NCBI GenBank assembly: GCA_045639525.1 | Contig: JAZUDI010000023.1 | Coordinates: 1 to 60,374, forward strand | Reading direction: 5' to 3' | DNA length: 60,374 bases | From: UBA1181 sp045639525 | Lineage (GTDB): Bacteria; Bacteroidota; Bacteroidia; Bacteroidales; Paludibacteraceae | Part shown: positions 27,753-34,851 of the stretch, piece after piece | How the letters are laid out: each line of letters begins with the position of its first letter | Position numbering within the stretch: position 1 is the first letter of the stretch | The notes under the pieces: generated by a model | Database searches by the model: none | What the model was told of the DNA's origin: nothing | Seen by the model: only the letters and a program-made list of their open reading frames with translations | Position numbers and translations under genes: made by a program

Positions 27753-27781
27753 CAAATATATAAAAAAAATGAGAAACCAAA
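27753..27781 (-). promoter_or_regulatory. Promoter of the small lipoprotein gene
   Basis: Minus strand TTTG (27778-27781), 17-nt spacer, TATATTTG (27753-27760). Both boxes match the Bacteroidota housekeeping consensus. Confidence 0.8.
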
Positions 27782-27824
27782 TAATTTGTTAATTCTTTTT
27801 TTGCGAATATTCATATAGACAGAA

Positions 27825-27850
27825 AAAGCCTTGGCAATCGCCAAGGCTTT
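27825..27850 (-). terminator. Terminator of yebC
   Basis: An 11-bp perfect stem with a 4-nt loop, followed on the minus strand by a U-rich tract. It lies 24 nt after the yebC stop codon. Confidence 0.9.
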
Positions 27851-27874
27851 CCTGATGATATGGTGAAGTGAAGA

Positions 27875-28603
27875 TTATTCCTCCTCCTCTTTCACGTTGG
27901 TGAATACGATGGACACATCGTCATCCTCATCCATCTTGTCGAGCAATTTGTTGAGGGTCTCTCTTTGCTCTGGAGTGATCTCCTTGTAATCGTTAGGTTG
28001 GTAGATGAACTCCACGTCCTTGATCTCAAGTTTATTCTCCTCTAAGTATGATTGGATCTTTGAGTTGCTCTCGAATGCACCCTCGATGATGATGTCGCCA
28101 GTCTCCTCGTCTTGGTAAACCTCTTCTACGCCGAAGTCGATCAATTCAAGCTCCAAATCCTCCAAGTTCACGCTGTCGTTAGCAGCAACCTTGAAGACGC
28201 ATTTGTGCTCGAAAAGGAATGAGAGGCTTCCTGAAGTACCCAATGTTCCGCCGTGCTTGGTCAAGTAAGAACGTACGTTCGACACGGTTCTTGTGTTGTT
28301 GTCGGTAGCGGCTACCACCAAAATGGCTACTCCGCCAGGTCCGTATCCCTCGTAGATGATCTCCTTGATATCTGCGGCATCCTTATCTGTCGCCTTTTTG
28401 ATGGCGCGGTCAACGCTATCCTTTGGCATGCACTCTGCCTTTGCTTTCTGAAGAAGCATACGAAGACGAGAGTTTACTGATGGATCTGGTCCGCTGGCTT
28501 TTACGCTGATTGTGATTTCCTTAGAGATGCGAGTGAAAGTCTTTGAAAGACGTGCGTTTCTCGCAAAGATTCTTGCTTTACGGTATTCAAAAGCTCTTCC
28601 CAT
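27875..28603 (-). CDS. yebC: YebC/PmpR-family protein
   Basis: 242 aa, full length for the family. The N-terminus 'MGRAFEYRKARIFARNARLSKTF' followed by 'DPSVNSRLRMLLQKAKAECMPKD' and 'YEGYGPGG' is diagnostic. YebC-type proteins were described as transcription regulators and more recently, for some members, as factors that help ribosomes through proline-rich stretches. Which role applies here cannot be read. It is monocistronic with its own terminator. A degenerate -7 (TATATTCG, minus strand, 28654-28661) is the best promoter candidate. Confidence 0.95.
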   Translation of the reverse strand: MGRAFEYRKARIFARNARLSKTFTRISKEITISVKASGPDPSVNSRLRMLLQKAKAECMPKDSVDRAIKKATDKDAADIKEIIYEGYGPGGVAILVVAATDNNTRTVSNVRSYLTKHGGTLGTSGSLSFLFEHKCVFKVAANDSVNLEDLELELIDFGVEEVYQDEETGDIIIEGAFESNSKIQSYLEENKLEIKDVEFIYQPNDYKEITPEQRETLNKLLDKMDEDDDVSIVFTNVKEEEE

Positions 28604-28706
28604 TGTTTTACTTATATTTTGTTTTGTATTTTCTTGAAAAATCTAATAATTCGCGAATATAGGGTTTTTCAGTGAGTTCGCCAACCCAATTCTCAAATCT
28701 TAACTC

Positions 28707-29363
28707 TTAATTCGTAATAATCTTTCCGTCCTGCATGTTGATGATGCGGTCGGATCCGGCGGCCATTTCCATATCGTGCGTTACGGTCACGATGGTTTGT
28801 CCGAATTCCCTCTGCAATTGGCAAAATAGATTGTGCAGATCCTTCTTGTTCTTGGAGTCCAGACTTCCGGTAGGTTCGTCCGCCAAAAGTACACTTGGCT
28901 TGTTGATGAGCGCTCTGGCCACGGCCACTCTTTGCTTCTCTCCACCCGACATCTCGCTTGGTTTGTGGTCCGCCCGGCCGCTGATGTTCATGAATGACAG
29001 CAGTTCCCTTGCCTCCGCCTCCGCCTCTTCCTTGCTGCGGTGGGCGATGAGTGCCGGTATCATCACGTTCTCCAATGCGGTGAATTCGGGAAGTAGTTGG
29101 TGGAATTGGAAAACGAAGCCGATTTGTTTGTTGCGAAAGTGCGCGAGTTCATCGTTGGAGAGGGAAAAGACGTTCGTTCCGTTGATGATCACCTCTCCCG
29201 AATCGGGTTTGTCGAGTGTGCCGATGATCTGTAATAAGGTGGTTTTACCTGCACCGCTCGCTCCGATGATGGAGACGAATTCTCCCTCCTTGATGGAGAG
29301 GTCCACCCCGCGGAGGGCCGTGAAGGAACCGAAACTCTTGGTGATGTTATTTGCTTGTATCAT
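28707..29363 (-). CDS. lolD: LolD-type ABC transporter ATPase
   Basis: 218 aa from the ATG at 29363; the upstream ATG at 29387 lies within the end of cdaA and gives an unusual N-terminus. Walker A 'GASGAGKTT' (34-42), Q-loop, signature 'MSGGEKQRVAVARAL' and Walker B 'VLLADEPTGSLD' are intact. Closest to LolD/MacB-type ATPases that drive lipoprotein release from the inner membrane. The start overlaps the cdaA 3' end by 17 nt, so it is translationally coupled to it. A LolC/E-like permease is encoded 12 kb away at 40929-42155 and could be its partner; this is inference. Confidence 0.85.
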   Translation of the reverse strand: MIQANNITKSFGSFTALRGVDLSIKEGEFVSIIGASGAGKTTLLQIIGTLDKPDSGEVIINGTNVFSLSNDELAHFRNKQIGFVFQFHQLLPEFTALENVMIPALIAHRSKEEAEAEARELLSFMNISGRADHKPSEMSGGEKQRVAVARALINKPSVLLADEPTGSLDSKNKKDLHNLFCQLQREFGQTIVTVTHDMEMAAGSDRIINMQDGKIITN

Positions 29364-30135
29364 GCTCTTCTGTTTTGTTGGAAACAATCGATTCCAGTTC
29401 TTCCGCGGTGATGTTTATCTTCAGTTTGCCGTTTTGCGCACAGGAGATTTTTCCTGTCTCTTCCGAAATGATGATGACGATGGCGTCGGTCTTTTCGGAG
29501 AGTCCCACGGCGGCTCTGTGCCTTAGACCCACCTCTTTGGGTAGATCGAAGTTGTGGGAAACGGGGAGGATGCAACCTGCCGCCGTAATCTTGTTCTTGG
29601 AGATGATCATCGCTCCATCGTGCAGTGGAGAGTTCTTGAAGAAGATGTTCTCGATGAGTCGCGCGTTGATCTCCGCGTTGATGATATCGCCCGTTACCTC
29701 GATGCTCTTCAAGTCCTTTGTTCTCTCGAATACGATGAGGGCTCCGATTTTTCTCTTGGCCAGATTCTTACAGGCGATGACAATCTGCATCACCTCCGCG
29801 TCCACCAGTTTGGATGGATCGACAGAGAAGAGTCGGTTGAGGAATCGGGATACTCTGTTGTCTCCTGTGCCGATTCTGGAGAAGGATTGGCGGATCTCGT
29901 CCTGGAAGAGGACAATCAACGCAATGGCACCCACATTGACGACTTGGTCCATGATACCGCCCAACAGTTGCATCTGGAAGACGAAATTCACGACCAACCA
30001 TGCGACGATGAAGAAGAGGATGCCGATGAATACCTTGATCGCAACGGTACCCCTCAACACCTTGTATGTCTTGTAAAGCAAATAACTTACAAGGAGAATG
30101 TCGATATAATCGATGAATCTAATGTGGTTTAACAT
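29347..30135 (-). CDS. cdaA: Diadenylate cyclase CdaA (DAC domain)
   Basis: 262 aa from the ATG at 30135; the earlier ATG at 30177 overlaps folP. Three N-terminal membrane helices (about 10-85) precede the DAC domain. Catalytic motifs are intact: DGA beginning at D173 ('SPLHDGAMII') and RHR at 205-207 ('GLRHRAAVG'). It makes cyclic di-AMP from two ATP. It starts 5 nt after folP and overlaps lolD, so folP-cdaA-lolD form one transcript. In Firmicutes CdaA sits with cdaR-glmM; here the partner is folP, the usual Bacteroidota arrangement. Confidence 0.95.
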   Translation of the reverse strand: MLNHIRFIDYIDILLVSYLLYKTYKVLRGTVAIKVFIGILFFIVAWLVVNFVFQMQLLGGIMDQVVNVGAIALIVLFQDEIRQSFSRIGTGDNRVSRFLNRLFSVDPSKLVDAEVMQIVIACKNLAKRKIGALIVFERTKDLKSIEVTGDIINAEINARLIENIFFKNSPLHDGAMIISKNKITAAGCILPVSHNFDLPKEVGLRHRAAVGLSEKTDAIVIIISEETGKISCAQNGKLKINITAEELESIVSNKTEEHDTSK

Positions 30136-30140
30136 ATATA

Positions 30141-30935
30141 TTATAGTATATTGTACTTCGAATATAGTTCCACGCACTGGTGGGCCTCCTTTACGTCATG
30201 CACGCGGAGAATGTCCGCACCTTGCGTCAGTGCGAGGGTATTCAATACGGTGGTGCCGTTCAACGCGTCGGATGGCGTGATGTCTAAAGTCTGCCATATC
30301 ATTCTTTTGCGGGATATGCCCACTAGAATAGGATAACCGAGGCGTTTAAGCTCTTTCGTCATGGCGAGCAAGGCGAAATTCTCCTCCATGCTCTTGCCAA
30401 ACCCGAATCCGGGATCGACGATGATGTCGCGGACCCCCTTTTGCTTGAGTTTCTCTATTTCTTCTGCAAAGAAAAGGAAAATTTTCTTTAGTAGGTCATC
30501 ATGACTTGCCGAATCCACCTCTTTGCAGTGCATTAATACATAGGTGCAACCCAGTTCACCGACCGTTTCGTACATTTTCTCGTCGCATCCATACACATCG
30601 TTGATGATTTGCGCGCCAAAGCGTTCAACCGACATTCGGGCGACACTGGCCCTGAAGGTGTCGATGGAGAGGCATATCTCCGGAAATTCGCCCCTGATGA
30701 CATTTAATGCGTGGTTCATCCTCTCCAACTCCTCCGCCTCGCTGACGGGCGCACTTCCGGGTCGGGTGGAACAAGCGCCGACGTCGATGATCGACGCCCC
30801 CTCCGCGATCATCTTGGCAGTCTGGGAGAGTATTTTTTCGTCGTTTTCGCACCTGCTACCCTCGAAAAATGAGTCGGGCGTGACGTTTATAATGCCCATT
30901 ATGGCGGGCTTGGAAGCGATGTCTGCGGTGTTCAT
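30141..30935 (-). CDS. folP: Dihydropteroate synthase
   Basis: 264 aa. 'MGIINVTPDSFF' (13-24, pterin/PABA loop 1), 'IDVGACSTRPG' (loop 2), 'VDPGFGFGKS' and 'GISRKRMI' are the conserved TIM-barrel segments of DHPS. It condenses p-aminobenzoate with the pterin diphosphate in folate synthesis. First gene of folP-cdaA-lolD; divergent from gldJ across a 213-bp intergenic region. No exact -7 was found on the minus strand. Confidence 0.96.
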   Translation of the reverse strand: MNTADIASKPAIMGIINVTPDSFFEGSRCENDEKILSQTAKMIAEGASIIDVGACSTRPGSAPVSEAEELERMNHALNVIRGEFPEICLSIDTFRASVARMSVERFGAQIINDVYGCDEKMYETVGELGCTYVLMHCKEVDSASHDDLLKKIFLFFAEEIEKLKQKGVRDIIVDPGFGFGKSMEENFALLAMTKELKRLGYPILVGISRKRMIWQTLDITPSDALNGTTVLNTLALTQGADILRVHDVKEAHQCVELYSKYNIL

Positions 30936-30976
30936 GATGCGTTTTAGTTTTGTGTTTTTGTATTGTAAATCAACTT

Positions 30977-31011
30977 GTTACTAAAAAATGCATAAAAAAT
31001 GTTACTAAAAA
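30977..31011 (+). repeat. Direct repeats just upstream of the gldJ promoter
   Basis: GTTACTAAAAA occurs twice, at 30977-30987 and 31001-31011, 24 nt apart start to start. The second copy ends 4 nt before the -33 box of gldJ. The position suits an activator or alternative RNA polymerase contact site. Confidence 0.75.
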
Positions 31012-31015
31012 CTTT

Positions 31016-31044
31016 TTTGCAAAAATAGAAAATATATATCTTTG
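31016..31044 (+). promoter_or_regulatory. Promoter of gldJ
   Basis: TTTG (31016-31019), 17-nt spacer, TATCTTTG (31037-31044). Same spacing as the small lipoprotein promoter. The leader to the gldJ ATG would be about 98 nt. Confidence 0.8.
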
Positions 31045-31148
31045 TCCACTACTTCAGTCGCGAAATTGATTGTGTTGATGAATATTGATGATGAGATTTT
31101 GGAGGTTGAGTGGGCAATAAAACTGCAAAAGAAGAGTTTAGAAATTAA

Positions 31149-32741
31149 ATGAAACATTATCTTATTTATAGTGCTATGAGACGCGTAAATTTTTTGAAAA
31201 CTGCGGCGTTGTTGATGTTAGCTGGTTTTACATTGGCTTCGTGCGGAGAAAAAAAGTTGAAAGACTCTAAGGAATCAAACGCTACAGGTTGGAAATACAA
31301 CGACAAGGAGAATGGCGGATTCCAAGTTGTTAATGGTTACGTACAAGAGACACCTCCGGGAATGACTTTCGTTGAGGGTGGTACGTTTACCCAAGGTCGT
31401 GTAATCGAGGATGTGATTGGTGATTGGAATAACATTCCAAGACGTGTGACTGTCGCATCATTCTATATGGATAAATATGAGATCTCTAACGTCAACTGGC
31501 GTGAGTATCTTTATTGGATGAGCAATGTCTTCCACAACAACCCTGAGTATGTTGAGAAGGCTTATCCTGATACTTTGGTGTGGAGAGAGGAGTTGGCTTA
31601 CAACGAGCCATACTTGGATTTCTACTTCACCCACGTCGCTTATAACTGGTATCCAGTTGTAGGTGTTAACTGGGAGCAATGTAATGACTACTGTATTTGG
31701 CGTACTGACCGTGTGAACGAGATGAGAATGGCGGCTAAGGGTATTATCCAATATCCAGACTTCCAAGCTTTGAAGGGTAACACTGACCCTAACGATATCG
31801 CACAAAACCAAGTGTTCAGTACTCAAAAATACTTGATGAAGCCTGACTACAAGCCAACAGAGGGTAAGAAGCCTATGACTGACGTATATGGCAACGCAAG
31901 AAAGACAAACATGTCTGACGGTGTCTTGATGCCGAAGTTCCGTCTCCCAACCGAGGCTGAGTGGGAGTACGCTGCATACGGTACAAAGGCTGTTGAAGGT
32001 GAGGAGAACTATCAAGAGAGAAAGATCTTCCCTTGGTATGGTCACCAAATGCGTAACCCAAGCAAGAAGGTTAAGGGTCAAATGTATGCTAACTACGTCC
32101 GTGGACGAGGCGATATGATGGGTATGGGTGGTAACTTGAATGACCACTCCACTATCACTGCTCCAGTTGACGCATTCTGGCCAAATGAGTTCGGCTTGTA
32201 CTGTATGGCTGGTAACGTAAACGAGTGGGTATTGGATGTATATCGTGTATTGTCAAGCGATGATGTTCAAGAGTACAACCCATTCCGTGGTAACGAGTAC
32301 AAGGTTGTCTTGAAGGAAGAGACAACAATCGACGGTGTGAATGTTAAGGTTCCACAAATCGATAGTTTGGGTCGTGTAGTATTTGCTTACCCTGTAGGTA
32401 AGGAAGAGGATCCAGCAGCTTACGCAAAGTTGGATGTTCGTAACTACAAGGATGGTGATGCTGCCAGCTCTTTGATCGAGGATGATTGGACTGTAATTAT
32501 CGATCCAGATCAATCAACTAAGAAGTTGTACGATCCTGAGAACGCGGAAGATAAGGTTAGCTTCTTGACCTCTAAGATCAGCAATACCACTCGTATCTAC
32601 AAGGGTGGAGGTTGGAAAGACCGTGCTTACTGGTTGAACCCAGGTCAAAGAAGATATCTTGAGCAAACTGAATCTCGTAGCGATATCGGTTTCCGTTGCG
32701 CGATGAGTAAGGTAGGTGCTGAAGACGGCGACGTAAGATAA
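31149..32741 (+). CDS. gldJ: T9SS/gliding lipoprotein GldJ
   Basis: 530 aa. Lipobox LASC (Cys 32, or Cys 23 if the ATG at 31176 is used; both give a valid signal peptide). After a short linker come 'TGWKYNDKENGGF' and 'PPGMTFVEGGTFTQGR', then a formylglycine-generating-enzyme (SUMF1) fold with 'RLPTEAEWEYAAYGT' and a C-terminal 'RSDIGFRCAM'. The 'GWKYND' block and the 'YLYWM..VF' region point to GldJ rather than GldK/PorK. GldJ stabilises the T9SS core with GldK. The SUMF1 fold is structural here. The gene is next to murF, as in other Bacteroidota, but a strong terminator separates them. Codon choice suggests high expression. Confidence 0.9.
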   Translation: MKHYLIYSAMRRVNFLKTAALLMLAGFTLASCGEKKLKDSKESNATGWKYNDKENGGFQVVNGYVQETPPGMTFVEGGTFTQGRVIEDVIGDWNNIPRRVTVASFYMDKYEISNVNWREYLYWMSNVFHNNPEYVEKAYPDTLVWREELAYNEPYLDFYFTHVAYNWYPVVGVNWEQCNDYCIWRTDRVNEMRMAAKGIIQYPDFQALKGNTDPNDIAQNQVFSTQKYLMKPDYKPTEGKKPMTDVYGNARKTNMSDGVLMPKFRLPTEAEWEYAAYGTKAVEGEENYQERKIFPWYGHQMRNPSKKVKGQMYANYVRGRGDMMGMGGNLNDHSTITAPVDAFWPNEFGLYCMAGNVNEWVLDVYRVLSSDDVQEYNPFRGNEYKVVLKEETTIDGVNVKVPQIDSLGRVVFAYPVGKEEDPAAYAKLDVRNYKDGDAASSLIEDDWTVIIDPDQSTKKLYDPENAEDKVSFLTSKISNTTRIYKGGGWKDRAYWLNPGQRRYLEQTESRSDIGFRCAMSKVGAEDGDVR

Positions 32742-32759
32742 TGTATTTCATAGATAAGA

Positions 32760-32787
32760 AAAGCCCCTCTTGTAGGGGCTTTTTTTA
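32760..32787 (+). terminator. Terminator of gldJ
   Basis: A 9-bp stem (AAAGCCCCT / AGGGGCTTT, 5-nt loop) is followed by a continuous T run, 18 nt after the stop codon. Strong rho-independent terminator. Confidence 0.93.
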
Positions 32788-32830
32788 TTGTTACAAGTTA
32801 CGATCTGATGTGAGAATCCTCTCATCTTTG

Positions 32831-32838
32831 TATTTTTG
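32831..32838 (+). promoter_or_regulatory. -7 promoter element for murF
   Basis: TATTTTTG matches TAnnTTTG, 38 nt before the murF ATG. No clear -33 box. Confidence 0.5.
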
Positions 32839-32876
32839 TCTATCATTTCTCTGTTCTATTCAAAAGTAAAATAGCA

Positions 32877-34142
32877 ATGGATATTAAAGCGATATACGAT
32901 ATTTTTTGTCAATACCCTTTGGTGACAACCGATAGTAGGAATTGTCCTGAACATTCGATCTTCTTTGCGTTGAAGGGCGAAAATTTTAATGGTAATAAAT
33001 TCGCTAAAAGCGCCTTAGAGAAGGGGTGTGCCTATGCTTTCGTGGACGAATCCGAGTATGCGGATGGTCAGCGTATCCTTCTTGTGGATAATTGCTTGCG
33101 TACGCTTCAGAAATTGGCGGAGTATCACCGGGAACAATTAGGTATCAAGATTATCGGTATCACGGGAAGCAATGGTAAGACAACCACCAAAGAGTTGATA
33201 GCCGCAGTGCTTTCAAAGAAGTATAATTTGATCTATACGAAAGGTAACTTGAATAATCAGATCGGTGTTCCTTTGACGTTGCTCTCCATGAAAAAGGAGC
33301 ATGAGTTGGCGATTGTGGAGATGGGTGCCAGCCACCCAGGTGACATCAAGGAATTGGTCGATATCGCTCATCCGAATTTCGGATTGATCACCAATGTGGG
33401 TACTGCCCATATTTTAGGGTTCGGTTCTTTCGAGGGCGTCTTGAATACCAAGTGTGAGTTGTATGACTATTTGAAGCAAAATGGTGGTAAGGTTTTCTAT
33501 CATACCGCCAACCCTCATCTCTCCCAACGATCCCAAGGGTTGGATCGTATCGCCTATGGCGCTGGATCTGCTACAGAAGCTACGATGGTGGCCTCCGATC
33601 CATTTTTAACCATCTCTTGGAATGGTAGGGAGATCCAGACAAAATTGATCGGATCTTATAACTTTGAGAATGTATTGGCTAGTATTGCGGTGGGTACATA
33701 CTTTGGTGTGGATGCGAATCTTGTCGTAGAGGCTTTGGCTGAATATACGCCAACTAATAGTCGCTCTCAATTCTTGAAAACAGCAAAGAACGATTTGATC
33801 GTTGATGCCTATAATGCCAATCCGACAAGTATGACCGCTGCCTTGAATAATTTCAAGTCGATGAAGCGTGACCGAAAAGTGGTCATTCTTGGTGACATGA
33901 AGGAGTTGGGACATGTCAGTGAAGCGGAGCATCAGAAGATAGCGGATCTTGTGGCAAGTATGGATCTCGCGGCGGCCTTCCTAATCGGTCCTAATTTCGC
34001 GCAGACACAATCTTCCGCCAAGAAGTTTGATAGCGCCGCTGATTTGATCGATTACTTGAAGGATTCTCCTATCACCGATGCATTGGTTCTTGTGAAGGGA
34101 TCCAATAGTATGAAACTCACCACTTGCATCGATTCCCTCTAA
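32877..34142 (+). CDS. murF: UDP-MurNAc-tripeptide:D-Ala-D-Ala ligase MurF
   Basis: 421 aa. N-terminal substrate domain ('TTDSRNCPEHSIFFALKG'), ATP-binding loop 'GITGSNGKTTTKE' from residue 94, 'EMGASHPGDIKEL', and the C-terminal 'VDAYNANPTSM' domain are in the MurF order. It adds D-Ala-D-Ala to the peptidoglycan precursor in the cytoplasm. It starts a possible operon with two small membrane proteins (gaps 10 and 12 nt). The rest of the mur/dcw genes are not in the window. Confidence 0.96.
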   Translation: MDIKAIYDIFCQYPLVTTDSRNCPEHSIFFALKGENFNGNKFAKSALEKGCAYAFVDESEYADGQRILLVDNCLRTLQKLAEYHREQLGIKIIGITGSNGKTTTKELIAAVLSKKYNLIYTKGNLNNQIGVPLTLLSMKKEHELAIVEMGASHPGDIKELVDIAHPNFGLITNVGTAHILGFGSFEGVLNTKCELYDYLKQNGGKVFYHTANPHLSQRSQGLDRIAYGAGSATEATMVASDPFLTISWNGREIQTKLIGSYNFENVLASIAVGTYFGVDANLVVEALAEYTPTNSRSQFLKTAKNDLIVDAYNANPTSMTAALNNFKSMKRDRKVVILGDMKELGHVSEAEHQKIADLVASMDLAAAFLIGPNFAQTQSSAKKFDSAADLIDYLKDSPITDALVLVKGSNSMKLTTCIDSL

Positions 34143-34152
34143 ATAAAACAAT

Positions 34153-34599
34153 ATGAAAGAGTTTGTATTACTGGTTATATTCTTGACGATTCTCTTCTCT
34201 TATCTGGTCTATATGAGCGTTAGGAGGAAAAGAAAGAGTGCTCTCGATGCGACTTCCGAGGAGAATGTCGTGGAGGAGACCCCTCAACCTACTCAACCTA
34301 CTCGTAGCGAAGACGATGAGTGTTGTGGACAGCATGCTGTTTGCGAGAAGGAGTCGTTGTTGAGCACCAAAGTCAAGCCGGACTATTATGATGATGAGGA
34401 GTTGGACGCGTTCGCGCAAAGGGATCCTCAGAGTTATACGGAGGAGGAGATCTCCCAATTCCAGGATGTGCTATATACCATGAAGGAGTTTGATGTGGCG
34501 GGTTGGCTGAAGAGCCTTCAGTTGCGACAAATCGAGTTGCCCGATGTGGTGAAAGAGGAGGCGTTGATGATTGTTTCCGAACGTCGTTCCGCCAAGTAA
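34153..34599 (+). CDS. Membrane-anchored Cys-rich motif protein of unknown function
   Basis: 148 aa. One N-terminal membrane helix (about 4-22) followed by basic residues, so the bulk is probably cytoplasmic. A disordered Pro/Thr linker leads to 'DDECCGQHAVCEK', a CC-x-x-H-x-x-C cluster that could bind a metal, then an acidic patch 'DYYDDEEL' and a helical C-terminus. I do not recognise a named family. It follows murF by 10 nt and probably shares its transcript. Confidence 0.75.
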   Translation: MKEFVLLVIFLTILFSYLVYMSVRRKRKSALDATSEENVVEETPQPTQPTRSEDDECCGQHAVCEKESLLSTKVKPDYYDDEELDAFAQRDPQSYTEEEISQFQDVLYTMKEFDVAGWLKSLQLRQIELPDVVKEEALMIVSERRSAK

Positions 34600-34611
34600 A
34601 TGACTCTTCCT

Positions 34612-34851
34612 ATGAAGTGCTATAATTGTGGAAATAATTTGCCGGATGGCGCTAAATATTGCATTGTCTGCGGTCAAAAGATAGGGGAGAAGGGGAACGC
34701 CTCTTCCACCCATTTTGAAGGCGCCAAGGAGCATTTAGACCCTAACAAAAAAAGAAAGGGAACGCGTATCACGTTCCCTCCCGTTTGGCAATGGATCATC
34801 TCTATTGCCTTAATCCTTATGATTGCCATTGTTTTCTTCCATACGAAGTAA
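34612..34851 (+). CDS. Small zinc-ribbon membrane protein
   Basis: 79 aa from the ATG at 34612, which puts the first zinc knuckle at the N-terminus; an in-frame ATG at 34600, directly after the preceding stop, is also possible. Two CxxC pairs (CYNC, CIVC) form a zinc ribbon at residues 3-23, followed by a basic linker and one C-terminal membrane helix. Function unknown. Its last 42 nt overlap, tail to tail, the end of nadB on the other strand. Confidence 0.75.
   Translation: MKCYNCGNNLPDGAKYCIVCGQKIGEKGNASSTHFEGAKEHLDPNKKRKGTRITFPPVWQWIISIALILMIAIVFFHTK

Noticed and set aside
31149..32741. Sulfatase-modifying (formylglycine-generating) enzyme
   Set aside because: The SUMF1 fold is present, but the lipobox, the GldJ-specific N-terminal block and the murF neighbourhood point to the structural T9SS lipoprotein GldJ.
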